DNA of 64,000 bases, from NCBI GenBank assembly GCA_036365515.1, contig CM070874.1:61833583-61897582 (forward strand), given 5' to 3'. This document shows positions 32,587 to 43,301 of the stretch, piece after piece (the first letter of the stretch is position 1; every line of letters starts with the position of its first letter). Source of the stretch: Torymus aiolomorphi. Its lineage: Eukaryota; Arthropoda; Insecta; Hymenoptera; Torymidae. The notes beneath the pieces are model-generated. The model was not told where the DNA came from. It was given only the letters and a program-made list of their open reading frames with translations, and searched no databases. The position numbers were made by a program, and so were the translations under genes.

Positions 32587-32826
32587 AATAAATAGAATAG
32601 AATGGTAAAATAACACCGGTGATTGGCGTGCTAGATCTAATGCTCGAGGTTGATGGACGACCGAAACTAATTAACGTGATGTTTCGGAATTGGATCACGA
32701 CTTGATCTTCGGCATGGATTTTTGTAAGAAGTTCGATATTGATGCGCGTTTATGCCGCAGCGATTTATGCCGAATGGGCGGATATTATCAAAGTAGGGGC
32801 GAGCGATCGTGAGTTGATGGAGCAGA

Positions 32827-33357
32827 GTGGTGATGAGACTTCTGCCTCCGGAGAGCGATATGCCCCGAGCCACAGATTTGGTCGAGCATCATATCAACAT
32901 GTTAGGTGCACCACCGGTAAGGCAGAAGCCGTGCAGAATATCGTCGAAAATGTTTGAATTTGCAAGAGGAGAGGTCGCGAAATTACTGAAAGCGGCGATT
33001 ATAGAGCTGTCAGCGAATGATTGGCGTAGCGCACCGGTGATTTCATGGCTTGATGATAAGGGTTGCATGTGCTTCGACTATCGCGACGTTAATAAGGCCA
33101 CGAAGAAGGACGCGTATTTAATCCCAAATATGGACGTGATTTTACATCGGTTACGTAACGCGAGATATATTTCGAAGGTAGATTTGCGTCAGGTATATTA
33201 CCAAGTGCCGCTGGAGCGCACGCGTAGGAAGTTTGCGTTGCCTGGATCGGGGTTATGGCAGTTTACGAGAATGCCATCCGGTTTAGCAAACGCGCCTGCG
33301 AACGTTTCAGCGATTGATCAACGCACTGTTCGTATTCTCTTACTTGAAAGTGGTTAA
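32827..33357 (+). pseudogene. Gypsy-type reverse transcriptase, N-terminal part
   Basis: Residues about 95-130 of this 176-codon ORF read FDYRDVNKATKKDAYLIPNM, and ISKVDLRQVYYQVPL (carrying the first catalytic Asp) and MPSGLANAPA follow. This is the fingers and palm start of a Ty3/Gypsy RT. The expected YxDD catalytic motif is absent: after the ANAPA block there is a stop and about 130 bp of AT-rich non-homologous DNA (33,355-33,440). The RT is therefore dead. Confidence 0.8.
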
Positions 33358-33506
33358 AAATAGTATTGCGTAGAATTAGTAATAGTAATAATAGTAATTT
33401 ATTGTAAAAATATAAGTTTTACAAACATCGAATTGCGGACGCGGGTTTGGTAGTGTAGCGTAAGAAGTGCGAGTTCTGCTGCGCGCGCGTTACTTATCTT
33501 GGTTAC

Positions 33507-34196
33507 TTGCTAGATCATGAGGGGTTAAGGCCAGATCCGGAGCGAATAGCATCACTGTTGAATTATCCTAGACCGAGGAATGCGAGTGAGGTTAGATCGT
33601 TCTTAGGGATGGCAGGATGGTACGCGCTTTTTATTGAAAATTATGCCGAAATGAAATTGCCTATAAATAGGCTTACGTCTAAAGGGCAAAAATGGGAGAG
33701 GGGAGAGGAACAGGAAACAGCATTCAAAAATATTAAAGATGCTCTGACGCGAGCTCCTGTTCTAGAGCGGCCGGATTTTAGAAAGCCGTTTATTATACAG
33801 TGCGATGCGAGTAACGCTGCGTTAGGTGCGCTGCTCGCGCAGATTTTCGATGACGGAGAGCACCCGATCGTTTACGCGAGCCGGATGTTGACGGCGGCAG
33901 AGCGGAATTATTCGGCGACTGAAAAAGAATGTCCTGCGCTTTTGTGGGCTATAGAAAAGTTTAGGCCGTACGTTGAAGGGTATAAATTCATGGCAATTAC
34001 AGATCAACAACAGCGTGCTGAAGTGGTTGAGAAATCTGAAGGAGCTGTCGGGGTGATTGGCGCGGTGGGCGTTAGAATTGCAGCAGTGGGACTGAAGTTA
34101 AGCGTCGCAACGGCGCGTTCATCAATTTCCCGCTGCGCTCCCGTGAATGTACGGGCAGGTAGAAGTAGAAGCAGCGGCGTTCGAAGAGGTTCGTGA
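33507..34196 (+). pseudogene. RT connection and RNase H domain
   Basis: This 230-codon segment begins in the RT thumb/connection (LGYLLDHEGLRPDPERIASL) and SFLGMAGWYALFIENYAEM. It continues into the Ty3/Gypsy RNase H-like domain with FIIQCDASNAALGALLAQ (catalytic Asp), VYASRMLTAAERNYSATEKE (second acidic residue) and the AITDQQ block. The last ~55 codons diverge after a frameshift. Confidence 0.8.
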
Positions 34197-34714
34197 ACCT
34201 TGGTATTTGCGCATGTTAGAGGAGGTACAAGCGACGCCGTTAAAATACAAGGATTGGATAGTAGAAGAGGGAAAATTGCATAAGTATCGTGAGGATTGGA
34301 TCTTGGGGCAAATTATTGATGGCGAGGAAAAGTTAAAGTTAGTATTACCGGATGAGTTGAGGGAGCGAGCGATGAACGATACGCATTGTATTCCGTCCTC
34401 AGGACACCTGGGCGTTGAGAAAAAGTTCGATCGTATAGCGCGCGAATATTATCGGAAGGGGATGTATCACGACGTAAGTAATTTCGTGCGAACGTGCGAG
34501 CAGTGTCAGAAATACAAGGTGGCGCAGATGGGAGCGCAGGGTTTAATGGGTAGTAGAATAGTAGAGCGGCCGTGAGTAGTGCTAGCCGTAGGTCTAATGG
34601 AATTTCCGCCGAGTCAGTCAGATGAAATACCTACTTGTTTTTCAAGATTTATTTAATAGATGGGTGGAATTGAAGGCGATGATTAAAGCAGATGGGAAAT
34701 AAGTGGCGCGCGCG
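34147..34714 (+). pseudogene. Integrase zinc-binding domain, core truncated
   Basis: LRERAMNDTHCIPSSGHLGV and the later CEQCQK form the HHCC zinc-binding domain of a Gypsy integrase (the first His is in DTHC, the second in SGHLG). A frameshift or stop near 34,575 is followed by the start of the core, VFQDLFNRWVELKAM, with its first catalytic Asp. Coding then ends in a (GA)n tract at 34,715, so most of the catalytic core is missing. Confidence 0.75.
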
Positions 34715-34715
34715 C

Positions 34716-34805
<90 letters not shown>
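34715..34805. repeat. (GA)n microsatellite
   Basis: About 90 bp of nearly pure GA at the breakpoint between the integrase remnant and the next gag fragment. Confidence 0.95.
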
Positions 34806-34809
<4 letters not shown>

Positions 34810-35530
34810 ACAGATGACGCATGACGAAGGCAGTGGCACAGGCGCGGCAGATTGCTGTAATTCCAATGTTTCGCCCGGGTGACGGAAAGGAGGCCAACGA
34901 CGCCACCCGAGCGGGCATCGAGGAGCGTGCGACGCAGGAGACGCCGTTATAACCCCAACCGACAGCTGGAGCGGGACGACTTCGTGTCCGCGCGCATCTT
35001 CAGCTCGTCGGAAGCGCGTCGTACGCGAACGCGAACGCTGAGGAAAGGGCTCCGCAGCGCCATCGAGCCGCGCCAGCAGCAGGGAGGCTCGTCCCGACCT
35101 TGGACGAGCGGAATCATTTTTACTAACCCCGAGATCGATCCCCCGGCCTTCCACCGTTTTAATTGCTGGCAGCCAGACCATGGTTCGGGAGATTGCCTGC
35201 GCCCTCAGGTGCGAGTCTTCTGCCGCAACTGCGGTAGGCACGGAAAGGACCTCCGTTCGTGACCGCGGTGCGCAGAGGCGCAGGCGGAATTCCTGCGGCG
35301 CAATTTCGAACACGAGCACGCGTGGGAGCGAGAGCTTGATAGGCGTCAGCAGGAGGACCTACGCGTGGAGCAGCGGATTGCCGAGGAGATGAGGCAGCGA
35401 CAGGCGATGTCAGAGAGAGAGAAGAGCGGGGGAGGAGGCAGCCGGGCAACGACAGCTCAATGCCTGGCGTCTCGTGAACGTGCGCAGTACCCTAGGTTAG
35501 CGTCTAACTTTATGCTAGAGGCCCTTTGAC
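34806..35530 (+). pseudogene. Second gag C-terminal fragment with degenerate knuckles
   Basis: The ORF 34,879-35,262 ends with FNCWQPDHGSGDC and VFCRNCGRHGKDLRS, then a stop. In related insect elements this region is a pair of knuckles; here the first has lost a Cys (CWQP in place of C-x2-C). Sequence after the stop continues a coiled-coil-like RQQEDLRVEQRIAEEMRQRQ stretch. It belongs to a different element from the pol before it, since integrase does not precede gag within one element. Confidence 0.55.
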
Positions 35531-35599
35531 CGGAAAGTTGGCCCGCGCTGGCTCGACCGTGAGGCGCGGGAGTATTGGTGGTCGAGAGGAGGAGATAGA

Positions 35600-36108
35600 A
35601 GGCCCCTATCAACTGGTACCGCGCCCCGGCGCGTTGGTGGCCGGTAGTGGTGGTCTCTCTTCTAACGGGGAGAGAAGTGATGAGCAGACGTTGGAATCGG
35701 CTGACGTTTCTAGCGGGAAACATTGCCTAGTGAGGCCGAGTGCGACGAGGTATCCATAATCGAGTGGAAAAGCTCGCGAGAGTGTGTGTATAGTAGCTGG
35801 TCGAGATGTATGTATGTGCGTGCGCGGTGGGTAAGGAGCGCGCGTATATGAGTAACTCGAGTACTGATTGGGGTGCGAGCATCGACAACTAGTCATGAGC
35901 CCTGATTGGTAATAGCGGCGAAAGCGCCCGAAGAAAACCGCGAGCAGGGGCGGGAGCGCGTCGACCGGCACTTCTCTGCGGACCGCGATGACGTACGCAC
36001 GAGAGAGAGAAGAGAGTCAGTAGTCGTGAATCGGTAGTGATTTTGTGTGAGACGAGAGAGCGACGACCCGAGACCTAACAACCGACAAGGTGCGAGCTTG
36101 CGTTCGAG

Positions 36109-36150
<42 letters not shown>

Positions 36151-36610
36151 GAGGGCAGACGAGCGAGGCCAGGACAACCTCAGGAGAGATCTGCGAGTAG
36201 TTCCTGATGCGCTCGCAAAAGTGAGTAGTTTTAGTGACCCGATTATGTGTGTGAGAGACACGTGTGTCGATAAGAGGGTGCAGGCTTCCGATGAATAGTG
36301 GCCGTAGTGGTGGTCTTCCCAGCGGGGAAGGACGGAGACGTCCAGGAGCGCGGTAGTGCTGGTCGCCGTCGTCCCCGAGATGGCAAGGAAGCGTAAATTC
36401 CCCAGCGATAAAAGTGAGTTTTAGCTGGGTATGAGAGAATGCGAATTGCGATGTGTGAGTGTAATTTCGTGCCGGGCGGCTTATAAATACGGCGAGGAGT
36501 AATTAGAATTGTAAGCGGTAAATTGGGGCTCGCGACGAAAGTGTTTAAACGCGATAAAATCTCCGTGTTATAAAATATTTGTTTACTACAATAACGTGTC
36601 TCAACTACCT
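35600..36610 (+). repeat. LTR-type region with (GA)n
   Basis: 36,320-36,480 matches the reverse complement of 30,715-30,860. The 35,640-35,720 stretch (GGTAGTGGTGGTCTCT) resembles the same module again. A GA tract lies at about 36,113-36,147. The likely right limit is near 36,610, just before the recombinase gene. Read as the 3' LTR of the plus-strand element, with a second LTR or leader fragment before it; the termini are not resolved. Confidence 0.5.
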
Positions 36611-36677
36611 TATTCAAATGGCCTGTTACTTATTTTAGGTTGATATGATGCGATTTTACATTGAAATTCAAGTTAAT

Positions 36678-38455
36678 TTAGACGATCTTATCTAAATCTG
36701 CTGCCGTGTCTTCATCTATTAACTCGCCAGTGGATCGATCCAGGACTGCGAGAAGAAATTTAGACATGCCTGTTACAACAGATACCATCTGTGGCTGTTT
36801 GTAATAGTTTTCGTGAATGGCTTCACTGTGTCCCATGAAATTGGCCAGCTCTTTTCGTTGATTTAGTGTCATATTCTTGGTTGCTCCTTGCGTGGCAATA
36901 TGACAGCGAAGCGTAGTGCCCCTAAGGTTATCAGAACAACTCGCCCCGCACGCCTGAGAATATTTTCGCATGAATGCACACGGGTCTGGGAATCTTTGAT
37001 TGTGAATACTACTATCCTTGCCTGGTATTCCAAATAAGTCTGGATTATTTTCATGGACACCAGTTATTCCTCTGAATTTAATTATCATATTTAAACATAG
37101 TTCATTTTTTTCATCTATAAGTAGTGAAACGGTTCTTGATTTTTTTCCCCGAATATACACATGTTTGTAGTAATTGGCAAGGAGCTTTTCTTCCCCGGTC
37201 AACTTCTTATATAAATCTGGATAAGTATCGCTGATTGAACATTTTCTATCATACTAACGTAATAGAAACTGGGCCATATCGCCCACTTTTTTTCTGTTGA
37301 ACACCAGTAGTGACAAGAGAGTGGTTTCCAAAAGTACTTTCCACGATGCTGGGCAAAATCCTGTTTCCAACGTGGCAAACGCTTTATCTCGCTTTTCATT
37401 CACGTGGTCCATGAACTTATTAACATCGTCGGTTGTTGGAACCTTAACCACTTGGTTTAGTTCGTTATTTTTGATGCTTGACAGAGCAGTGGGACTTATC
37501 ATGTTTACGAATTTATCATTAAATAAATTGTAGAAATAGGATGTATCCTCAAAAGCTTCGTCAAAGAACTTTTTATGCTTCTCCAGGAAGTGATCATTAC
37601 TTTAATTTGTGTACAGATAGTAGTTGCATTGTACGGTATACCGCAGTTTCCGCTCTCATCAATTTGGCATACATTTTCTACAGCTGTATGGAACTTCGAG
37701 TAGTTATGAGAGGAGATTAACTGCGACATTTCCCGTATTTCTGGATCAATTTTCTTCGCTTCAATTAATAGTTTTCCGAAAAGTCGAATATTTGCTCTAA
37801 TCATAGGTACATGCTTGGAGAGGTTGCTCCGAAATTTGTTTACTCTAGAATTCGCATATACCACGATAACTATATCGTTCATAGCTACCTGCGCTACTTC
37901 ATCATTGCTGAGACGGCTCATGACAATACCTGTTAGTTTATGAGCTTTTGGGTGAACTTGTCTACTTATTGAATTTGTAACAGCATCTAGATTGACAATG
38001 CCTTTCACTTTCTCGATCCCACAGCACTTTTTGAGGTGATATGGAAGATACTTGCGAGTGTACGTTCCGTCACATTTTGGACAATAACCATAGCTTTTGA
38101 CTTTCCGTTTCTTCCCTTTTTTAGAAAGGCGTGAAGGCTCGAAATTTTTGTCGCTTGTTAGGTTGTGTTTCATTCTTCCCTGTTTTAAAAGTGTGGATAA
38201 AATTTGTCGACATCTCTCTGGGGCGGTTGTTCTCGATTCTGTTACAATAACTAATTCCTCATTTTTGTGTTTAGCTGCGACATGATCAGGTAACCTTATA
38301 AATTGCTCCTCACAAAAGGGACAGGAATACTTTCTTGTCGACGTTTTAATCGGGACGAAGATTTTGTCTTTGTCTAACATCAATTTCCCTTTCTGCTCAA
38401 GATTTATACACGATGATAAATTAAATAGTCGTGAATCTAAAAGTAGTAGAAACAA
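36678..38455 (-). pseudogene. Crypton-like tyrosine recombinase, nearly intact
   Basis: About 590 codons on the minus strand. Near the N-terminus are two zinc-finger-like motifs: CPFCEEQFIRLPDHVAAKH, and CPKCDGTYTRKYLPYHLKKC, which ends in Cys. The C-terminal half carries LLVFNRKKVGDM (likely first catalytic Arg), TTLRCHIAT (second Arg box) and FMGHSEAIHENYY (His and the nucleophile-region Tyr), the order expected for a tyrosine recombinase. Such proteins cut and rejoin DNA through a covalent Tyr link. Only two lesions are visible: a frameshift near 37,595-37,605 and an in-frame stop at about 37,256. The minor damage suggests recent activity. No terminal inverted repeats flank it, as is normal for Cryptons. 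A C-terminal Myb-like segment seen in relatives, and in this window at 25.4 kb, is absent. Confidence 0.65.
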
Positions 38456-38960
38456 ACAAGTATTTACATTAGTCGGTTATGCATCGTTATGATAAACTTA
38501 AAAATACGTACTTATCAAGTAAGTCTAAGACTATAAATAAAAGTATATTATTGCCAAAAATGGAAAAAGCTATAAGTGATAAAAGTAGCTATATAGAGGC
38601 TGTAGAAACCTTTAATACTTTATTAAAGGCATTAAAGTGTTTGAATTTAAGTAAAATAAATATTAAAAAAAGAATAAAGAAATTTATAAAGTCGATCTGA
38701 AATTTTATTGAAACCGTTTTTGGCAACTATTTGTTATATTATACAAAGTTTATAGATATGTTTTATGTAAATTGGAATTCTAGTTTTAAGTTAGTTTTTA
38801 AGGTATTATAAAACGCAAACATCTCACAATGGTAGTTCATGGGGATGTTATAGCGTTCGATAAATTGTTATTCCAGCCTATGTACAGGTAACTGCGTTTA
38901 CCTCTGTAGGGTTTACTCTATGTAATCAATCTGGTTAAATAAATAAATAAATAGAAGTAA
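38456..38960 (+). mobile_element. Possible LINE 3' region with (TAAA)n tail
   Basis: A 73-codon Lys/Ile-rich ORF (38,479-38,700) is followed by 260 bp of AT-rich DNA. It ends GTAATCAATCTGGT and then TAAATAAATAAATAAATA (38,936-38,954), a tail style used by several LINE families. No domain is recognised in the ORF. Confidence 0.3.
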
Positions 38961-39204
38961 AATGTATTTTTAATTTTTTAATGCCACAATAGATTGTTCT
39001 GTTTTGTGTGTTATTATTTAGAATATGTTTATATTTGAGGCATTTTGCGTTACCTGCCCAGAGCTTGAAAATATTACACTTTTTAAACGAATAATCATTT
39101 AACTTTAGAATGTCTTCAAAATCATTTAAAAAGAAAAGAAAATAACCTTTTATTTGCTGTATTAAAAATTGAAAAATTTTGATCGCTGTTAAAGTTGTGA
39201 AAGT

Positions 39205-39533
39205 TTAAAATTGATCATCCATAGAACACCAAAATATGCAGTGTAATAGGAAGCGCGCGGCCCTGGGCTCCATTTTAAGCGAGCTGGAATCGGGCAGGCC
39301 ACTTTGAATTGCCGCGACCATAACATTCACGAGGTAAACAAAAGGGACCTTGGGCAAGAACAGTGGACTCGCGCGAGTTACGGAGAGCGCGGACGAGTGG
39401 GCAGTTCGGCAGTCGTCACGGCCGAGTAAGGAGTTTGCGCCTTCACTGTATCGGGATTCTTTTGGAGTCCCCACGCGACGTACGACCGCTAGTATGCTCC
39501 GGGAATAGCCGATCGCCTGACGGGGAGAGAGAC

Positions 39534-39540
<7 letters not shown>
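39205..39540. other. GC-rich DNA next to the LINE remnant
   Basis: GC-richer, non-repetitive sequence that does not continue the LINE protein. The minus ORF here (SGLPDSSSLKMEPRAARFLL) has no recognised domain and reads on from the GA tract. Confidence 0.4.

Positions 39541-39590
<50 letters not shown>
39541..39590. repeat. (GA)n microsatellite
   Basis: Pure GA tract at the 3' truncation point of the LINE reverse transcriptase remnant. Confidence 0.95.
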
Positions 39591-39595
<5 letters not shown>

Positions 39596-39599
39596 CCTT

Positions 39600-40432
39600 T
39601 GGGTACAACCCAGCGAGAGATGGTTGCAAGATCATGGTTTACTTTCTGAATCGCCTCGTTTATCTCTGGGAGTTTGTAATGAATATAAATCAAGAAGTCA
39701 TCGGCTACAGGTGATATTTGCAAAATTTTAACGATCGCGGTAAGTCGTTGATGTATAGAGAGAAGAAAAGTGGGCCGGGAAGACTACCTTGAGGTACACC
39801 GGAATTTCTCACGAGCGGGGCTGATCTGTCTCCATTTGGAAAGGTAACTACTTGTGAACGGTCAGAAAGGTACGACTTCGCCCATTTACAGACATTCTCA
39901 GAAAACCCAAATGCTCTTAGTTTCTCCACAAGGAGGTTGATGTTGACTAGATCAAAAGCACGTGTCTGATCTATGTCGATGGCTAGGGTCACGCACTCGT
40001 CGTCAATCGCTTCTTTAATGTTAACCACGGCAATGTGTGTACTAAAGCCTTTACGAAAACCTGACTGAAAGTATCTAATAAGTTGTTGTTTTCCACAAAG
40101 TCATTGATTTGTCGCAGAGTAACAAATTCAAGCAGTTTTGAAGAGGCATTAAGGATGCTAATGGGCCTGAAATCGGAGGGCTCGGCGGCCAATTTACTTT
40201 TGGGCAGCGAGCGCACAGTAGCGTGCTTTCATTCTTTCGGGAAGTAACCAGTACTCAAGGACGCAGAAAAAATTTCCACAAGTGGTTGTAGTATTATAGG
40301 TGAACATTCTCTGAGATGACGTAAGGAAATCCGATCCGGCCCAAGAGCGTTTGAGCGCGATGATGCTAGCGCTTCTAGGACGTCAGTGGCCTCCACGCGC
40401 CTGAATTCAAGGCGGTTTGGGACTGCTATCAT
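39600..40432 (-). pseudogene. Jockey-type LINE reverse transcriptase, broken
   Basis: Minus-strand pieces in order: LASSRSNALGPDRISLRHLR (RT domain 0/1), PSDFRPISILNASSKLLEFV (domain 2), VTLAIDIDQTRAFDLVN (first catalytic Asp region), NSGVPQGSLPGPLFFSLYIN (GVPQGS motif) and VADDFLIYIHYKL. The last corresponds to the YADD box with Tyr lost to Val across a frameshift. At least three frame changes occur (near 40,225, 40,030 and 39,715). The endonuclease domain is missing upstream and the thumb and 3' end are missing downstream, so it is truncated at both ends. Confidence 0.8.
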
Positions 40433-40559
40433 TTAGTGCTTCTTGTTTCAAAACTTTCTGAAAACTGTTTCCATTTTCCATTTTATATCCATTCCAATTC
40501 ATCACATATAATTTTGATGTATTCAAAATTTAAAATTTTCGAAACTTCTAATTTTGCTT

Positions 40560-40775
40560 GTGCCAGACTCTGTCTCTACATCTCCGTCTCTACGGCTCTG
40601 TCTACTTCCCTGTCCCTACGTTTCTGTCTCTACGTCTCGGTCTCCACGACCCTGTCTTCACATCTCGATTTCCACCTCTCTATCTCCATGTCTCCGTCTC
40701 CATGTCTCTGTCTCCATGTCTCCGTCTCTATATCTCTCTCTCTCTACACGTCTGTCTCTACGTTACTGTCTCTGC
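40560..40775. repeat. 12-bp minisatellite (CTGTCTCTACGT-like)
   Basis: About 17 imperfect copies of a 12-bp unit with consensus near GTCTCYACGTCT. All three plus frames stay open through it because 12 is a multiple of three, which explains the stacked Ser/Leu-rich ORFs of 79-157 codons. Confidence 0.85.
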
Positions 40776-41107
40776 CATTATCGGTTACAGTGATCAGTGG
40801 AAGATATATATGCTTTATTTTTCCACTAATCTATTTCTCAAATATATTTGTAATATATAAGATAAGTGTTTATGTAGAACTATTGGCGAAAGATACCCAG
40901 TTTAAATAAATATCCAACGCTTCTGTTAAGGTACATTTAAGGTGACGTAGATAACTATTTTTCGTTTCAATAAAAAAATGGGAATATTCGAGCCAACACC
41001 AACAAATTGGTGCAATGGAAATATTGTATTTTTATACCACTCTAACCTCAAAATCACAACTTTGATATGATTTTTCGGCGCTCGTGGTATAAAATACCGT
41101 TCGAAAC

Positions 41108-41204
41108 TAGTGCGTAAGTCGATTATTTAGGTGGTGTGGCTTTTTCGCACTCGCTTCGCTCGTGCAAAAAGTCACACCAGCTAAATAATCAACTTCCCCA
41201 CCCG
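41108..41204. repeat. Palindrome with GCTTCGC apex
   Basis: GATTATTTAGGTGGTGTGGC on the left pairs with GTCACACCAGCTAAATAATC on the right around a centre containing GCTTCGC (41,153-41,159). On the opposite strand the apex reads GCGAAGC. Weaker symmetry extends outward to about 41,080 and 41,225. Confidence 0.75.
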
Positions 41205-41327
41205 TGTCGAAATGTACTATTTTAAATATGCACAAAACTCAAGTAGAGAGCGGGCATTGTAACAATTTACCAACATAGAGCACAGTGATCAATGAAGTTA
41301 TTTTATCTGAGATATGTTTTAGAAATG

Positions 41328-41428
41328 AGGGGGGTCTGAGGGGGGTCACGAGGGGGGTTTGAAATAACGCAAAAAAATTACAATTTTACGTTATTTTGAG
41401 GGCGGTCTGAGGGGGGGCGAGGGGAGTC
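41328..41428 (+). other. G-rich tracts with quadruplex potential
   Basis: Six-G runs at GAGGGGGGTCTGAGGGGGGT and a third run at about 41,361-41,366, then GAGGGGGGGCGAGGGGAG near 41,410-41,424. Spacing between runs is 5-8 bases within the first group, suitable for intramolecular G-quadruplexes. Confidence 0.55.
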
Positions 41429-41447
41429 TGTGTGACACGAATAACAC

Positions 41448-42285
41448 TTAGAACTCTATATATGAGTAATTCCTGGGAAATTTCCCTTTTACGTCGCCAA
41501 AAAAAATAAAAAATTTTTTTGAATGCACACTCACCACACAAGGTTTTTCTCGTTTCTTGAACCTTACAGAATGTGAAAAAACGTGTGTTCCAAGCCGATT
41601 GAGTGGTATCATTTTTTTACAGCACTTTTAATTTTTCTTATGGAAATTTAACATGGGAAAAATAGGTGAAAAGTTGTCATTGATGATGAACTAATAACAA
41701 GCTATTGAAGAGGCCAAACCAAATTCCACAAAAAAAGCGATTAAAGTTGAAGAATAGAGCTTTAATTTGAGAGGGCAATCGTTAAAATCGGTCGATTCGG
41801 TGCAAAGCTACGTGAATTTGAAAATGGCGAAAAATTACCAAAAATGAGCGATTTTTGCCAAATCATCGTAATTCTTAAAATTTTCGTCATTTTTCGCACT
41901 TTTCATTCATTTTCAAATTCACGTAGCTTTGCACCGAATCGACCGATTTTAACGATTGCCCTCTCAAATTAAAGCTCTATTCTTCAACTTTAATCGCTTT
42001 TTTTATGGAATTTGGTTTGGCCTCTTCAATAACTTGTTATTGGTTCATCATCAATGACAACTTTTCACCCTTTTTTCCCATGTTAAATTTCCATAAGAAA
42101 AATTAAAAGTGCTGTAAAAAAATGATACCACTCAATCGGCTTGGAACACACGTTTCTTCACGTTCTGTAAGGTTCAAGAAACGAGAAAAACCTTGTGTGG
42201 TGAGTGTGCATTCAAAAAAATTTTTCATTTTTTTTGGCGACGTAAAAGGGAAATTTCCCAGGAATTGCTCATATATATAATCTAA
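41448..42285. mobile_element. 838-bp near-perfect palindromic foldback
   Basis: Arms of about 390 bp (41,448 to about 41,840; about 41,905-42,285) are near-identical inverted copies around a ~65-bp loop. Examples are TTCCTGGGAAATTTCCC and GGTGCAAAGCTACGTGAATT, whose complements lie in the right arm. The ends begin TTAGA..TATATATGAG. No ORF and no obvious target duplication. The high arm identity implies a young insertion or gene conversion. Confidence 0.8.
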
Positions 42286-42309
42286 TGCGCGATAAAGAAT
42301 TGGTGACCC

Positions 42310-42547
42310 GTGTAAATATTTTAGTCTCGGATTGATCTGCCAAAAGTCTCGCGAAATAAGTCTTCAGTGAATCTCGCAATAATCTCGCTAAGGCCACTTT
42401 GCGAGACTAATCTTCTTTAGTTTGTAAAGTCTCGCACAAAATGCAATATGAATTGCGGGAGTTTTAGCTAGACTAGATTGTTACGTTAAAAAGTACCGCA
42501 TAGAGTCTAAGACTAACTCCGAGACTTTTTCTAGACAAAATTTTTAC
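42310..42547. repeat. GTCTCGC/GCGAGAC repeat array, left part
   Basis: AGTCTCGC or its complement GCGAGACT occurs about seven times (near 42,325, 42,345, 42,372, 42,387, 42,402, 42,440 and 42,510), with TAGACAAAATTTTTACTTAA between later units. The same array resumes at 43,298 beyond an inserted foldback. Confidence 0.65.
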
Positions 42548-42551
42548 TTAA

Positions 42552-43297
42552 GGTGGTTCTCCTGGGACTCCCTAGTCAAAGCAGTGCTAAATGTAGAAAT
42601 TACCTAAAATTAAAAAAAAAACATAGTGTAATGTGATTTACTTATTTAAAATGATAGAGATAGTCAATGTATTATAAATAAAATGTATTTAACATGACTA
42701 AAATAACTTTTTTCACAAAATGGCGATATTTTAGAAACTAGATATTGTCACTACAAATAATTGTTGATAAATCACTGGAATCTTTTTTGTTTCTCAACCG
42801 ATTTTAGTTTTCAAGGTCTCATTTTGCTCCTTAAGAAATTTCATGCGGACTTGCTGAAGGAAAAATTAAAAATTATTCAAAACTCAGAAAGTTATAGCCA
42901 ATTAAAAGAATATTTTGTTTTAACGACGTGCATGAATTTATGAACAATTATCTATAACTTTCTGAGTTTTGAATAATTTTTAATTTTTCCTTCGGCAAGT
43001 CTCCATGAAATTTCTTAAGGAGCAAATTGAGACCTTGAAAACTAAAATCGGTTGAGAAACAAAAGAGATTCCAGTGATTTATCAACAATTGTTTGTAGTG
43101 ACGATATTTAGTTTCTAGAAAATCGCCATTTTGTGAAAAAAGTTATCTTAGTCATATTAAATACACTTTATTTATAATACATGGACTATCTCTATCATTT
43201 TAAATGAATAAATCACATTACAACTATGGTTTTTTTTAATTTTAGGTATCTTCTACGTTTAGCACTGCTTTGACTAGGGAGTCCGAGGAGAACTACC
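42552..43297. mobile_element. 746-bp foldback with perfect TTAA duplication
   Basis: TTAA at 42,548-42,551 and 43,298-43,301 flanks inverted ends GGTGGTTCTCCTGGGACTCC and GGAGTCCGAGGAGAACTACC. Arms of about 350 bp are inverted copies (for example TTTCTCAACCGATTTTAGTT and its complement) around a short loop near 42,900-42,955. TTAA duplication points to mobilisation by a piggyBac-type transposase. It lies inside the GTCTCGC array, so it is younger than that array. Confidence 0.8.
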
Positions 43298-43301
43298 TTA
43301 A

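Noticed and set aside
40436..40909. 157-codon Ser/Leu-rich ORF
   Set aside because: Translation of the 12-bp minisatellite; all plus frames are open there.
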